A stretch of DNA of 64,000 nucleotides from Taxawa tesnikishii (nom. ined.) (lineage: Eukaryota > Ascomycota > Dothideomycetes > Dothideales), in NCBI GenBank assembly GCA_030247885.1, contig JAPDRO010000004.1, positions 1,054,001-1,118,000 on the forward strand. The letters run 5' to 3'. The position numbers were made by a program, and so were the translations under genes. Below, piece by piece: positions 11,135-21,421 of the stretch. Positions within the stretch are counted from its first letter, which is position 1. Each line of letters opens with the position of its first letter. The notes beneath the pieces are model-generated. The model saw only the letters and a program-made list of their open reading frames with translations, was not told the origin of the DNA and made no database searches.

Positions 11135-11716
11135 ATGTCGCTCGTCTCGGGAGAGAAGACGAACTTCCAGTACATCTTGCGTCTGCTCAACACCAACGTA
11201 CGGAAACTCTGATGGCCCCGGATGCATACAGCAGCAGGAGATTGACGGGTTTTTGCAGGTTGACGGCAAGCAGAAGATCATGTACGCCTTGACCCAGATC
11301 AAGGGTGTCGGCCGTCGTTACTCCAACTTGGTTTGCAAGAAGGCCGATGTCGACCTCAACAAGCGGTACAGCGCCCTGCACCAGTCTCCATTCCCACTCA
11401 GGTTCTAACACATTGCAGCGCTGGTGAGCTCACCACCGAAGAACTCGAGCGTATCGTCACCATCCTCCAGAACCCCACCCAGTACAAGATCCCCACCTGG
11501 TTCCTCAACAGACAGCGCGATATCGTCGATGGCAAGGACTCCCAGGTTCTGTCCAACGGTCTGGACAGCAAGCTCCGTGAGGATCTTGAGCGCCTGAAGA
11601 AGATCCGCTCCCACCGTGGTCTGCGTCACTACTGGGGTCTCCGTGTCCGTGGTCAGCACACCAAGACTACTGGCCGCCGCGGACGCACCGTCGGTGTCAG
11701 CAAGAAGAAGGGTTAG
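11135..11716 (+). CDS. rps18: 40S ribosomal protein S18 (uS13)
   Basis: Three exons (11135-11197, 11259-11365, 11419-11716) give 155 residues, the normal length. The protein starts [21 protein letters not shown] and contains [14 protein letters not shown], the helix-two-turns-helix of the uS13 family. It ends with the basic tail [19 protein letters not shown] and SKKKG that binds 18S rRNA in the head of the small subunit. Splice sites are clean: donors GTACGG and GTACAG, acceptors TTTTTGCAG and CATTGCAG. The junctions restore LNTN-VDGK and NKR-AGEL exactly as in other fungi. Both introns are about 50-60 nt, too small to host a snoRNA. The reading frame is fully intact. Confidence 0.98.
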
Positions 11717-12143
11717 TGGTATGCTGGGATTTGGTGTGGTCTGGGAGAAATGGTCGGTTGCTTCATGGATATGGCGCACTATTGGCTGCTGTAGTCTACA
11801 AACAAAATGACAAATGCGGCAATGAATTCCTTCTACGGTTCCATGGAATCTTCGGTGTTATACGTTCAAAGACCATTACTCGTTGTCTCTGTTTACATGG
11901 GATATCCACCGCACAGTTGAGGTTTTTGATGGTAAACCGTCGAGATATCAACACATACCGGCAGCTTTACTCATGGAAAGACGGACTCCTTCGTCTGCAA
12001 AAGACTACCAGATGTTTGCCACTTGAGTATCCTCTCTTGTTCATGACACTGCATCCTCAGGACGCGAGCAAGAACTTCAAAACCAGCTCCTGCTCATCTC
12101 CAGTGCAGTTGCTCTATTTGCATTTCAAGGTGACCTATGGATC
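11717..12143. other. Convergent intergenic region
   Basis: The 3' flanks of RPS18 (+) and SDO1 (-) meet here in about 430 bases. No feature beyond presumed transcript ends. Confidence 0.5.
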
Positions 12144-13192
12144 TCAATCACCCTCGTGCACAACCGCCATGTCCAACACTTCCGCTCTCGCCCGTCCCTT
12201 TGTCTGCCCTCCTATAAAGTCGCTGAGCTGCTTGAAACTGCCTGGTTCCACGAATCCAACAACCTCCCATTCGTCGCCCTCGACGTCCTGCGACTCGACT
12301 TGTTCCACGTAACCCAATATCCGATCCTTGACTGTGCCCGTCGCCTTCTCTCCTTCGGCCTCGTCTCCTGCCTTGGGCGCACTCTTGACTGCCTGTTTCA
12401 GCACCGAAGTGGGGCAAGTAATCCTCAACCTCATCCTTGCTCGGGCAACAGGTATGGGTTGGTGTGCGATCAGAGCCTTCATCGCATCCAGCGCTTGCGA
12501 CTTCGCCGACCTCGTCGTCACCACACCAGTCCACTTGGGCTTTGCTTCCAACCCATTTGCGGCACCCTCTCCCTCCGTAGGCGTAGCGGTGCCGCTCGCG
12601 CTCTGCTGGGCTCCCGCATTGCTTCCCTGACTGCTCAACTGATCCAACGCCTTCTCAATCATACCCGTCGTGTACACCCGCTTCGTCTTCGGATCGACCA
12701 GTTTCCCCGCCACGATGTCGATGACTTCATTGTGGACGCGCTCCAGCTGTGCGTGCCGCTCCTTCTCGCCGACCTGCAGTTCGCCCTTGTTCAGGATCTC
12801 GAGGATGATGTCGTTGAGGGATGTCTTTGCGCCGAAGGACTTTTGAAGGTCGGCGTGGGGTGCGACGGCGCCTTTGGATACGTTTATGAAGACGTTGGGG
12901 ATTTGGAGGACGTTGTCAAGATCGGTTTCGACGCCGGAGCGCCATTCGAGGACTTTGTTTTTGTAGCAGGCTATCTCGTAGCGTTTCTTGCCTGAACATC
13001 GTTGTTAGTTTCACACGCTTGATGTGGAAGGCTCGGACAAGGTGTGGGAGAGCGGGCTTTTGCGTGGGCACGAAGACTCATGTTCTGCCCCTCTCTTCTG
13101 TTTCTCTCTGAACGTACCTTTTTCATGCGCACGAGGGACACATTCGTGAGCTTGATTTGGTTAGACGGCTGGTTTATCTGTGCGCTCGGCAT
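12144..13192 (-). CDS. sdo1: Ribosome maturation protein SDO1 (SBDS family)
   Basis: Exon 1 is 13192-13118 and encodes MPSAQINQPSNQIKLTNVSLV then RMKK, the invariant start of SBDS proteins. The main exon runs from about 12986/12991 to the stop at 12144. It carries RYEIACYKNKVLEWRSGVE, VFINVSKGAVA and NKGELQVGEKER of domain I, MIEKALDQL of domain II, and PVARARMRLRITCP leading into domain III. With the GTPase EFL1, SDO1 removes Tif6 from the nascent 60S subunit. Two oddities are visible. First, a low-complexity Ser/Ala/Gly/Thr insert of about 40 residues sits between MIEKALDQL and SQALDAMKAL. Second, the donor (AAG then GTACGT) and the acceptor (CAG then GCAAGAAACGC) are out of phase by one base. 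The family sequence at that point is KKGKKR, so one G is probably missing at the donor. Otherwise the downstream CAAG acceptor at 12987 would give KKKRYEI. Confidence 0.93.
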
Positions 13193-13703
13193 CTTAACGC
13201 TGTCGTCTTTCCAAACGTATGCGGGTTTGTTGTATGAGTGTCAGCAGTATTGATTGGTATTGCCGTTGTAAAATTGCAAGTCAAACGTGCTTCTCCAGAT
13301 GCGTCATGTACGGAGATCGGATTCCACTTTGCACGCGCCCGCCCAAACGCCGCTAGCATCAGATAAGACGCGGCTCTAGGCTACTTTCGGTAGGTAGACC
13401 GTCGATAGTCCCTGGCAACGTGGAGCTTGGACGCGCGCCTGCGTGACTTGGCCATACCCATATGATGCCTGCTCCGCCTCCGTCTCCTACTCTACCTCTC
13501 CCATCTCCCTCTCTCCTCCTCCTCTCGATCAGTGAATCCATCATCGCGACGGGCTCCTGATTTTCTACCCCTTCGTCTCTCCACTAACCTGTTGTGTTCG
13601 CTTGTTTAAGCTACTACTGCCCGTCATTGACTGACTAGGCACCACTACTACTACTACCACCACCGCCACCCGGTAGCTGCGTGACCACGCATCTTCCATC
13701 ATC
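13193..13703. promoter_or_regulatory. Bidirectional promoter, SDO1 / carboxypeptidase Y
   Basis: 511 bases lie between the divergent starts of SDO1 (-) and carboxypeptidase Y (+). The half next to carboxypeptidase Y is pyrimidine-rich (13490-13620), as is common in fungal leaders. No specific factor site is claimed. Confidence 0.5.
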
Positions 13704-15437
13704 ATGAAGGTCGCGGCATCAGCACTGCTCTTCGGAGCAGCTTCTGCCGCCATCACTCCCCAGCAGCAGATCTTCAAGGCTCCCCAGCAGCTCTCCGAGG
13801 CGTGGTCGAAGCCTCTCCACAACCTGCAGGAGTCTCTCAAGTCTCTCACAGGCGAGGCTCGTCAACTCTGGGACGAGATGGCTCTCATGTTCCCCGAGTC
13901 GATGGACCAGGCGAGTTTCTTCTCCCTGCCGAAGCCACACACTCGCAAGCACGACAGCGAGTGGGACCACATCATGGAGGGCAAGGACGTCCAGAGCGTC
14001 TGGGTTGAGAACGCGAAGGGCGAGAAGGAGAGGGATGTCGAGGGCAAGCTTGAGAACTACAGGCTGAGGACGAAGAAGGTTGACCCTTCTTCCCTCGGCG
14101 TCGACAAGGTCAAGCAGTACAGTGGATACCTCGACGACGATGAGACGGACAAGCATCTGTTCTACTGTAAGCGACTACGTGGATGGTTGTAAAGTATTTG
14201 CTCACCATTCAACTAGGGTTCTTCGAGTCTCGTAATGACCCCAAGAACGACCCCGTTGTTCTGTGGCTCAATGGTGGCCCTGGCTGTTCTTCTCTGACTG
14301 GTCTTTTCATGGAGCTTGGCCCTTCGTCCGTTGACAAGAACGGCAAGCTTGTGTACAACCCATCGTCGTGGAACTCGAACGCTTCCGTTATCTTCCTTGA
14401 CCAGCCAGTCAACGTGGGCTACTCCTACTCTGGCAGCTCCGTCAGCAACACCGTCGCCGCTGGCAAGGATGTCTACGCCCTCCTTACCCTTTTCTTCAAG
14501 CAATTCCCCGAATATGCCAAGCAGGACTTCCACATTGCTGGAGAGTCGTACGCTGGTCACTACATCCCGGTATTTGCCTCTGAGATTCTGTCCCACAAGA
14601 AGCGCAACATCAACCTGCAATCTGTCCTGATCGGAAACGGTCTCACTGATGGCTACACCCAATACGACTACTACCGTCCAATGGCTTGTGGTGAGGGTGG
14701 CTGGCCCGCTGTGCTCGATGCCGGAGAGTGCGCATCCATGGACAACGCGTAAGTTGATGTCGCTTGAAACCGTCAAGTATTTGAAAAACTAACAACTGGT
14801 TAGTCTCCCACGCTGCAAGTCTCTCATCGAGAGCTGCTACAACAGCGAGTCTGTCTGGTCTTGCGTCCCTGCTTCGATCTACTGCAACAACGCGCTCCTT
14901 GGTCCTTACCAGCGCAGCGGCGCCAACCCATACGATGTCCGCAAGAAGTGCAAGGGCAGCAACCTTTGCTACGACGAGCTGGATTGGATCCAAAACTACC
15001 TGAACAAGAAGGATGTCATGAAGGCTCTTGGTGCTGAGGTCAGCAAGTATGACAGCTGCAACTTTGACATCAACCGCAACTTCCTCTTCCACGGTGATTG
15101 GATGAAGCCCTACCACCGCCTGGTTCCTGGCCTCCTTGAGCAGATTCCCGTCCTGATTTACGCCGGCGATGCGGACTTCATCTGCAACTGGCTTGGCAAC
15201 CTTGCTTGGACTACCGCCCTTGACTGGCCAGGAAAGAAGGCCTACGGTCAGGCTCCCATGGAGGACTTCAAGCTCCTGGATGACGGCACCAAGATTGGTT
15301 CCGTGAAGAGCAGTGGCAATTTCACCTACATGAGACTCCATGCAGGTGGTCACATGGTCCCATACGACCAGCCAGTGGCCAGCTTGGAGATGCTGAACAG
15401 GTGGATCGGTGGCGAATGGTTCGGCCAGAAATCTTAG
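13704..15437 (+). CDS. cpyA: Vacuolar carboxypeptidase Y (serine carboxypeptidase, S10)
   Basis: Three exons (13704-14166, 14217-14748, 14804-15437) give 542 residues, close to the usual 540-550. A signal peptide ([15 protein letters not shown]) is followed by a propeptide of about 110 residues. Mature-type sequence begins near [20 protein letters not shown]. The catalytic triad is visible: Ser265 in GESYAGHY, Asp456 in the [10 protein letters not shown] motif, and His515 in [12 protein letters not shown]. The oxyanion segment [13 protein letters not shown] is at about 172-184, and several conserved disulfide cysteines and N-glycosylation sites are present. It removes C-terminal amino acids from peptides in the vacuole and is matured there by other vacuolar proteases. 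Both splice junctions restore conserved sequence (FYWFFESR and DNALPRCK). The frame is intact. Confidence 0.97.
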
Positions 15438-15848
15438 AGAGCTTGGTATGGGAACAATTTGGATATCCTAAGGGCAAGAGACCAGGTTGTGAGACCAGAT
15501 TGCTGCGCGGCTCAATCCGCCTGGCGTTGGAGGAGATGTCTGTGTGAATGTTCTTTCTTATGTCCAACAAACAGTGTACAAGATAACCTCACCGTATCTG
15601 TGTCATTTCTGAAATTTATCTCACAGCGGCCATTGAGTAGAGATGCGAACGACTGCCGGTATCCTGTGCCCTGTCGATCTACACCTATGATCCAATGACG
15701 CAATGCAATACGCACCTGGTAGCCGTCCAGATCCGTCATCAACAACTCCTAGGTAATGAAACGAGCGCTGTTTTCTCCATTTGCTCGTCTTTCCTCTTTG
15801 CTCCCTTTCCCTTCCTCTGCTAAATCATCCTAATAAAATCGCGGCAGA
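15438..15848. other. Intergenic region
   Basis: About 410 bases: 3' flank of carboxypeptidase Y and leader of the monooxygenase. The last 70 bases are pyrimidine-rich. Nothing else seen. Confidence 0.5.
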
Positions 15849-17102
15849 ATGACGTTCCCCAAAGTGGACAACGTTCTCATCATCGGAGGCTCACTGTCGG
15901 GTCTCATGCATGCCCTCGTCTTCCTGACACACACATCGGCACGGGTCACGATACTGGAGAGGTCGCCGACGGCACTGCTGCACCACCAAGGCGCAGGCGT
16001 AGTCGCCGGGGCGGAAACCCAGCACTTCTTTTCGAGATATGTCAGTCCCGGTCGCGACATCGCCGTCACGAGCAAGCAGCGCTTGTACCTGGACAGGCAG
16101 GGCAAGGTGGTGGACGGGAGCGTGGACGATCGCGAGCAACGCATGACGAGTTGGGATGTCCTGTACCGGCTACTGCGATGGAGAGTCGATGGGATGGGTG
16201 CGGATGAGTATCTATCCGGAGCTGCGACCCCGGACTCGGGAAACGAAGTCAGTCAGAACGTGCCGTTCGGCACGGCGGACTATGAGTACGGGTCTACGGT
16301 GACCTCGGTCGAGGATCGAGGAAGCGAGGGTGTGCGAGTGCAGTGGAAGGACAGGAGCGGCGAAACGCGGTCCTCGACCGCGTCTCTGGCCGTCGCGGCC
16401 GATGGCGCGAGTTCGACGGTCCGCCGTCTGCTGCTGCCCTCTGTTCAGCGCAGGTACGCTGGCTACGTCGCCTTCCGTGGCACGGTGCTCGAGACCGCCA
16501 TCTCGGATTCCGCCAAGGAGGCGTTCGTGGAGAAGTTCGCCTTCTTCCATACGACGGGCATTCAGATCCTGGCGTACCTCATACCGGGCGAGAACGGTGC
16601 GCTGGAAGCTGGAAAACGACTCGTGAACTGGGTCTGGTACTGCAACTACGAGGAAGGCAGCCGGGAACACACAGACCTGATGACGGATCGGGAAGGCAAG
16701 CAGCATGCTGTCACTCTGCCGGTGGGCGGCATGCGCGAGGTCGTGTGGCAGAAGCAGAGGAGTTACGCGAAGGAGGTTCTGCCGCCGCAGTTCGCGGAGT
16801 TGGTGCAGAGGACTGAGCATCCGTTCGTGCAAGCTATTACAGACAACATCGCGGAAGAGAACATGTTTATGGATGGCAAGCTCATGCTTGTGGGCGACTC
16901 GCTGGCTGGGTTCCGTCCGCATACGGCGGCGAGCACGAGTCAGGCAGCGTTCGATGCGCTCATGTTGGCCAAGTGGATCGAGGGTGAGTGTGGGAAGGAT
17001 GAGTACAGAGAGCAGTGCTTGGGGTTCGCGAAGGAAGTTCAGGCGCACGGGGTCAAGCTGGGGGAGAGGAGCCAGTTTGGGCGACACCCGTTCGCGGGGT
17101 GA
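15849..17102 (+). CDS. FAD-dependent monooxygenase (2,6-dihydroxypyridine 3-hydroxylase-like)
   Basis: A single-exon gene of 417 residues. The Rossmann motif VLIIGGSLSGLMHA at about 9-22 binds the ADP of FAD, and RVTILERSP follows as the second strand. An ADGASSTVRR block near 190 and LMLVGDSLAGFRPHTAAST near 345-363 are the DG and GD motifs of the PHBH-type flavin hydroxylases. The RPHTAAST variant and the overall arrangement resemble bacterial and fungal 2,6-dihydroxypyridine 3-monooxygenases rather than salicylate hydroxylases. The substrate is inferred only and could be another aromatic or N-heterocycle. No membrane anchor or signal peptide is seen. The neighbours (carboxypeptidase Y and a small unknown protein) do not suggest a pathway. 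High GC in third positions supports the plus-strand frame over a long antisense open frame. Confidence 0.85.
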   Translation: MTFPKVDNVLIIGGSLSGLMHALVFLTHTSARVTILERSPTALLHHQGAGVVAGAETQHFFSRYVSPGRDIAVTSKQRLYLDRQGKVVDGSVDDREQRMTSWDVLYRLLRWRVDGMGADEYLSGAATPDSGNEVSQNVPFGTADYEYGSTVTSVEDRGSEGVRVQWKDRSGETRSSTASLAVAADGASSTVRRLLLPSVQRRYAGYVAFRGTVLETAISDSAKEAFVEKFAFFHTTGIQILAYLIPGENGALEAGKRLVNWVWYCNYEEGSREHTDLMTDREGKQHAVTLPVGGMREVVWQKQRSYAKEVLPPQFAELVQRTEHPFVQAITDNIAEENMFMDGKLMLVGDSLAGFRPHTAASTSQAAFDALMLAKWIEGECGKDEYREQCLGFAKEVQAHGVKLGERSQFGRHPFAG

Positions 17103-17970
17103 GTGACTGCCTGACAGTTGGATTGACTGCACGACATTGCGATGCGCGATGCGCGATATATCGGTCATGTGTGTGTTAGACATGGATGTAATGTGTTGCC
17201 GCAAACGACGGTTCCTGTTATGAGGGATAAACAGCAGCCAACACACACACACATAAACATAAACAGACAGATGTCCGAGACAAAACAACAGGTACCCCTG
17301 TACTCGGCTACGGCCTCGCTACAACTCACTCCGCTCGTCCGATATCATAGCAATGGATAGCTAGCCGGCAGAAACGGAGTGAGGTGCCGGTAGTTGATGA
17401 AGTGGGCGGATGGTCGCAAACGCGTGTCGCGTGCCATCTTGGCTGATAAACGACTTGGCTGGAAGGTCGAAGTGGCATAGCGAGAGACACACGAAGGAGT
17501 CGGAAAGACAAGCATACGTCCCGTCAAACGCGTCCGAAACGGCTGCCATTGGACATCTGGGCCAGATACGGCAAGCAGCGTGCACGCATTCAGCGCTGGC
17601 GCAATCTAGCCCCGCGCCGTCGCACCGGGTCACTGCGTGCTCACCTAAGCGGGGCATATGTGGGGGTCATTGTATCATTCTCATTGGGGGAATTCCAAGG
17701 CACATGTGATGCACGACCAGGCACTGCCTGCAGTACATCGAGCACACAGCCACGCCTAGACGGAGCAAGCTGCACGCTCTCTCTCTCTCTCTCTCGCTTC
17801 ACCCTCCAAGTCACCATCTACCCCTACCCTACTTAAACCCGTCGTGCGCCGTACGCGCCCAAGCTGTCTGTGCCCAGCCTAAGACCGTCCGTCACTCAGC
17901 TTAGCTTTCTGTACAAAAGACAAGACAAAGACAATACATATTCTCCAAGAGTGTTATCCCAGCCGTCGCC
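17103..17970. other. Intergenic region with simple repeats
   Basis: About 870 bases. Contains a short CA tract at about 17240-17252 and a perfect CT tract at about 17777-17795 that lies in the presumed leader of the next gene. No recognisable gene. Confidence 0.5.
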
Positions 17971-18500
17971 ATGTTGTTCCGCATCACCGCCAAGATGTCG
18001 CGCAAGCAGCGCCAGAAGTCCTCAGCACCAGCCCAGCAGCAACACCGCGCCGCGGCCAGCAGCAGCAGCAGCAGCAGCACCCAAGCGGCACCATCCTCGA
18101 CAGCGTCCACGCCTCCGCCCACAAGCATCGTCCCCACCACCGAACGACCACCCTCCTTCGCTCCCCACCCTCTCCCCACCTCCCCGCCCTCCCGGACTAC
18201 GACGAGCTGAGCATCGACCTCGAACCACCGCCCTACAGCCGTTACGCCTCCTCCGTGCGCAGCCGTCGCGCACGACGCAACAGCGTCTCCTCCAGCATGC
18301 GACGGGTCCCTTACGGCAGCACCGCCGGTCCCGCCCGCCCACGCCCAAGGACGCGGCCCATTACCCAGAACCGACGGGTCACGGCCGACCACCCGGTGTG
18401 GGAGATGACGGTGGACGAGCAGGTGCGCCTGCGCAGGATGGGCATCGACCCCGTCATCAAGGCCGAGTTCATGCAGATGCGGAGGGGGAGCCCTGCGTAA
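17971..18500 (+). CDS. Small basic Ser/Pro/Arg-rich protein of unknown function
   Basis: The ATG at 17971 opens MLFRITAKMSRKQRQKSS, followed by a serine run encoded by AGC repeats and a Pro/Thr-rich stretch. That frame ends at about 18210. The adjacent frame carries the part that looks conserved: PDYDELSIDLEPPPYSRYAS, then SVRSRRARRNSVSSSMRR, and RVTADHPVWEMTVDEQVRL near the C-terminus, ending at 18500. The composition, the PPPYS motif and the compact C-terminal block suggest one small protein of about 175 residues. The change of frame falls in C-rich sequence at about 18160-18195, again by one missing base, with no usable intron. The function is unknown. It could alternatively be a shorter protein starting within the second frame. 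Moderate confidence that the gene is real, low for its exact structure. Confidence 0.5.
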
Positions 18501-19198
18501 AAGGGGTTCAGGAAGCTGGGGGCCGGCCAAGGCCGGAACTCTTGCAAGACGTGCTTGCTTTGCATGCAGGCAACATGAGACCGAATGTGACGGCGGTGGG
18601 GGCGCGAAGCCTCTGGGAAGGGCCTTGTGGAGCCAATGGCGAATGTACGACGCCCCCTCCCCCTCCCCCTCTGCGAGCAGGGGAGAGCGGGACGATTCGC
18701 GGCCGGAGGAGACAGATGACGAAGTATGAGATACGGTCGTTTTGGCGTGTGGGACGCAGGTTACCTACCTTCTACGACGGAGATGGAAGTGATTTAGGGA
18801 CGGAAAGGACGTTTTGACGAGGGAGATACGAACGTCGGGACTTGAGGAGGGAAGTCCAGAGGGGATATCCGGTTGGTGGGTTCCTGCCCGCTTCGGCCAG
18901 GTCTTTTCGAGGAAGATGGACCAAGGGGTTTGCATTGGTCGAAGCAGTTCCAACAACCTCGGGGTTGTTCAAACATCGGGGGGTTTTTTTGCATCTACTG
19001 TCTTGTTTCGTAGCTCAAGATATCTTCGTGTTATGTTTGTGCCAAATTTGCACGCAACACACCTTGATGGATTCGGCACGGGGAATGTCCGACGTGAACG
19101 GTGGCTTTTTACTTTTCAGCCCAGTGAATTCGCATGCGCGGAAGTTGGTTCCATTGAGTTTTGAGTTTGTTCAGAAGTCCGGTTTGGCCTTTGTTTTG

Positions 19199-19278
19199 GT
19201 GAAAGTGAGTGAATGAACGTTTTCATTCATTCAATTTCACTCAGTTTCACTTAGTTTCACTTAGTTTCACTCACTTTC
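19199..19278. repeat. Hairpin plus tandem GTTTCACTYA repeat
   Basis: GTGAGTGAATGAA at about 19204-19216 is separated by four bases from TTCATTCATTC, so the two can pair into a stem. About five imperfect copies of a ten-base unit (AGTTTCACTT / AGTTTCACTC) follow directly. The last copy (TTTCACTCACTTTC) is again complementary to the first arm. No coding potential. Confidence 0.75.
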
Positions 19279-19455
19279 AAAGGTTGACGATGGCTGTCAA
19301 GCTGTCCGAGCGCGTAAAAGATGAGAAGTGTATATGTATTATCAAGTTTCCGGCGAGCCAACAATGACTGGTCAAATGGCCTGAGAGTCAATCACTTTTC
19401 TATCGGCCCGGCTGGTAAGGCTACTCCGCCAACTTTGCACCAAACTAGTCCTAAT

Positions 19456-19554
19456 CCTTCCCAGGCGCAATGGTAGCGCGCCAGACTTCTACTGGTGTTC
19501 CTACTCAGCACACGCGAAATCTGGAGGCTGTGGGTGTAAGTCACACGCATGAAC
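19456..19554 (+). pseudogene. tRNA-Arg(UCU)-like relic with intron
   Basis: A D-arm (GCGC-AATGGTA-GCGC) starts at 19465 and is followed by an anticodon arm (CCAGA / TCTGG) with loop CTTCTAA. The anticodon would be UCU (Arg). The loop is interrupted after position 37 by about 27 bases, the canonical place and size of a fungal tRNA intron. A five-base variable region and a T-arm-like stem follow. The T-loop lacks TTCRA, so the B box is lost, and the two ends do not form an acceptor stem. Sequence and spacing are close to fungal tRNA-Arg(UCU), but it is unlikely to be functional. Confidence 0.6.
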
Positions 19555-19951
19555 GAACCCTCCTCAACTCGAGCTTTCATTGACATATCCTCAGTCGAGT
19601 CCCACGTCGGGTGCTTTTTTTTGCCTTTGCATTCTACTTGTTGTGGACATGCTCTTTTGCTCTTCCCGACACCGTGTACATGTATGCTCTTTTGACCCGC
19701 CCGAATCGGAATATGCCAACATGTCCTATGATGGAGTTTATTCCAGAAATCGTCCCAAGCTATCCTCCGAGCGTTGCCGAACATGGGTTGTCCCACGTGC
19801 CGATCACTACGACATGCGTAACAGCATCATGTTGACATCTTCCATTTGATTAAAGCACGCGCATTGTACAAACAGACCGTAGAGCTCAGAATGCATTCTT
19901 CACACCAACGCTTTACTACATTGAAGACTGCGAACCGTGACAATAGCTGAA

Positions 19952-21150
19952 ATGAACGCAATCGTCGTCGAGAAGTATGGCGGAATCGAGAACCTGGTAC
20001 ACAAGAAGGTGCCGAAACCGAAGCTCCAAGAGGAATATGACCTTTTGATCCGGTATGTTTATCAACTGTCCGGTGCCGACTTGAGCTGAATGTTTGGCCA
20101 GAGTCAAAGCATGTTCGGTCAATCCCATCGACATGAAGGTAAGAAACGGTCCAGAGTCGGATCATGGGTACGATGACTATCCGGACTACTACGACCACGT
20201 TCCCAAACCACGGCCTGGAGAAGGCGGCTACCAGATCCTGGGCTACGATGGGTCTGGTGTCGTCGAAGAGGTCGGCTCGGCTGTGAAGGGGTTCAAGCCC
20301 GGCGACGAAGTGTTCTATTCCGGCTCTCCCATTCGCCACGGAAGCAATGCGGAGTTTGAGCTAGTCGACAGTAGAGCCGTAGGCAGAAAGCCCAAGAACT
20401 TGAGCTTCGTGGAGGCTGCTGCTATGCCGTTGACCTGGATCACGGCGTACGAAGCATTGGTGGAGAGGATGGAGATCAAGAAGGGAGAAGAGGCCGGCAT
20501 ACTCATCGTCAACGGGTCAGGAGGTGAGTTTTGGCATACAGAAATTCCCTTTGGGAATGATCATGTCTGACAACAAACTACAAGGCGTTGGCTCCGTGGC
20601 GAGTCAAATAGCGAGACAGGTGCTCAAGCTACCCGTCGTCGTCACAACGACCTCTCGACCGGAGACAACCGAGTTTTCAAAATCAATGGGCGCTACACAC
20701 ACCGTCAATCACCGCGAAGACCTCCCGTCTCAGGTGGCCAAACTCGATCTCAAGGTCCCCATCAAATACATCTTCATCACACACTCGACAGCTCCATACA
20801 TCGCGCCTGCAGCAGCCATCTGCGCACCTTTCGGCCGAATATGCTCCATCGTCCAAACCAAGGAGATGCCAATGTACGGCACCGAGTTCATGGCCAAGTC
20901 GCTAACCTTCGTCTGGGAGCTCCTGGGCACAAAGCCGTGGTACAAGGTCGACCTGGACAGCCACGGCAAGATCCTGGAAGAACTGCGGGAATTGCTCGAG
21001 AACGGCGAGGTCAGGACGCACCTGCAACAGACGCTGAGGCTGGACGTCGCCGGACTGAGGAAAGGGCATGAGAACATCGAGGGCGGGAGCAGCATGGGGA
21101 AGAATGGATTGAGTGTGGATTTTGGGGAGGGGAACGCTCCTTTCACATGA
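19952..21150 (+). CDS. Zinc-type alcohol dehydrogenase / quinone oxidoreductase-like (MDR family)
   Basis: Three exons (19952-20052, 20102-20523, 20585-21150) give 362 residues. The N-terminal GroES-like fold has VKACSVNPIDMKVRNG and the signature GYDGSGVVEEVGSAV at about 70-85, then FKPGDEVFY. AAAMPLTWITAYEAL begins the cofactor half. The NAD(P)H-binding glycine motif reads NGSGGVGSVASQIAR and is assembled exactly across intron 2. Metal-ligand cysteines of true alcohol dehydrogenases are not evident, so this is a zinc-free quinone oxidoreductase (ZADH/YogA-type) that reduces quinones or enones with NADPH. The C-terminal VEGGSSMGKNG-like end (IEGGSSMGKNGLSVDF) is usual for this subgroup. Probably cytosolic. 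The frame is intact. Confidence 0.93.
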
Positions 21151-21421
21151 ACTACGATAGCAAAGACGGCCCTACTGCCGTATGCGAGTTTACTCGTCAA
21201 ACAAGGCAAGCGAAAGAGAAAAAAAGTGGTGGTTTCCTGCCTGCTTCGGCCAACTCGTTCAAACTTTCCACCGCTAAACAAGGGACACTACTGCCTAAAG
21301 TTTCAACATGACAAGTACTTAACAAACATTTTTCATTCTCTCAGTTCTTCTCTTTAACAACAACATTCAAACTTGTTTACACGGCACGACTACTATCCAA
21401 ATCGATTACCATATCCACATT

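Larger units (their letters stand above)
18501..19951. other. Gene-poor region with repeats and a tRNA relic
   Basis: About 1.45 kb with no convincing protein gene. It holds a CCCCCT tandem at about 18654-18670, the hairpin/tandem repeat at 19199-19278 and the tRNA-like sequence at 19456-19554. These are described separately. Confidence 0.5.

Noticed and set aside
12156-12995. 279-codon plus-strand open frame opposite SDO1
   Set aside because: It is antisense to the conserved SBDS exon and has no domain of its own.
14643-15353. 236-codon minus-strand open frame inside the carboxypeptidase Y gene
   Set aside because: It is exactly antisense to a conserved protein and has no domain. Long antisense frames arise from the GC-rich third positions of the real gene.
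16212-17288. 358-codon minus-strand open frame across the FAD monooxygenase gene
   Set aside because: It mirrors the plus-strand FAD enzyme, whose flavin motifs are clear. The antisense translation is Arg/His/Leu-rich with no family features.
17870-18817. 315-codon plus-strand open frame rich in Pro, Arg and Ala
   Set aside because: Composition reflects GC-rich repeats. The conserved-looking sequence lies in the other two frames.
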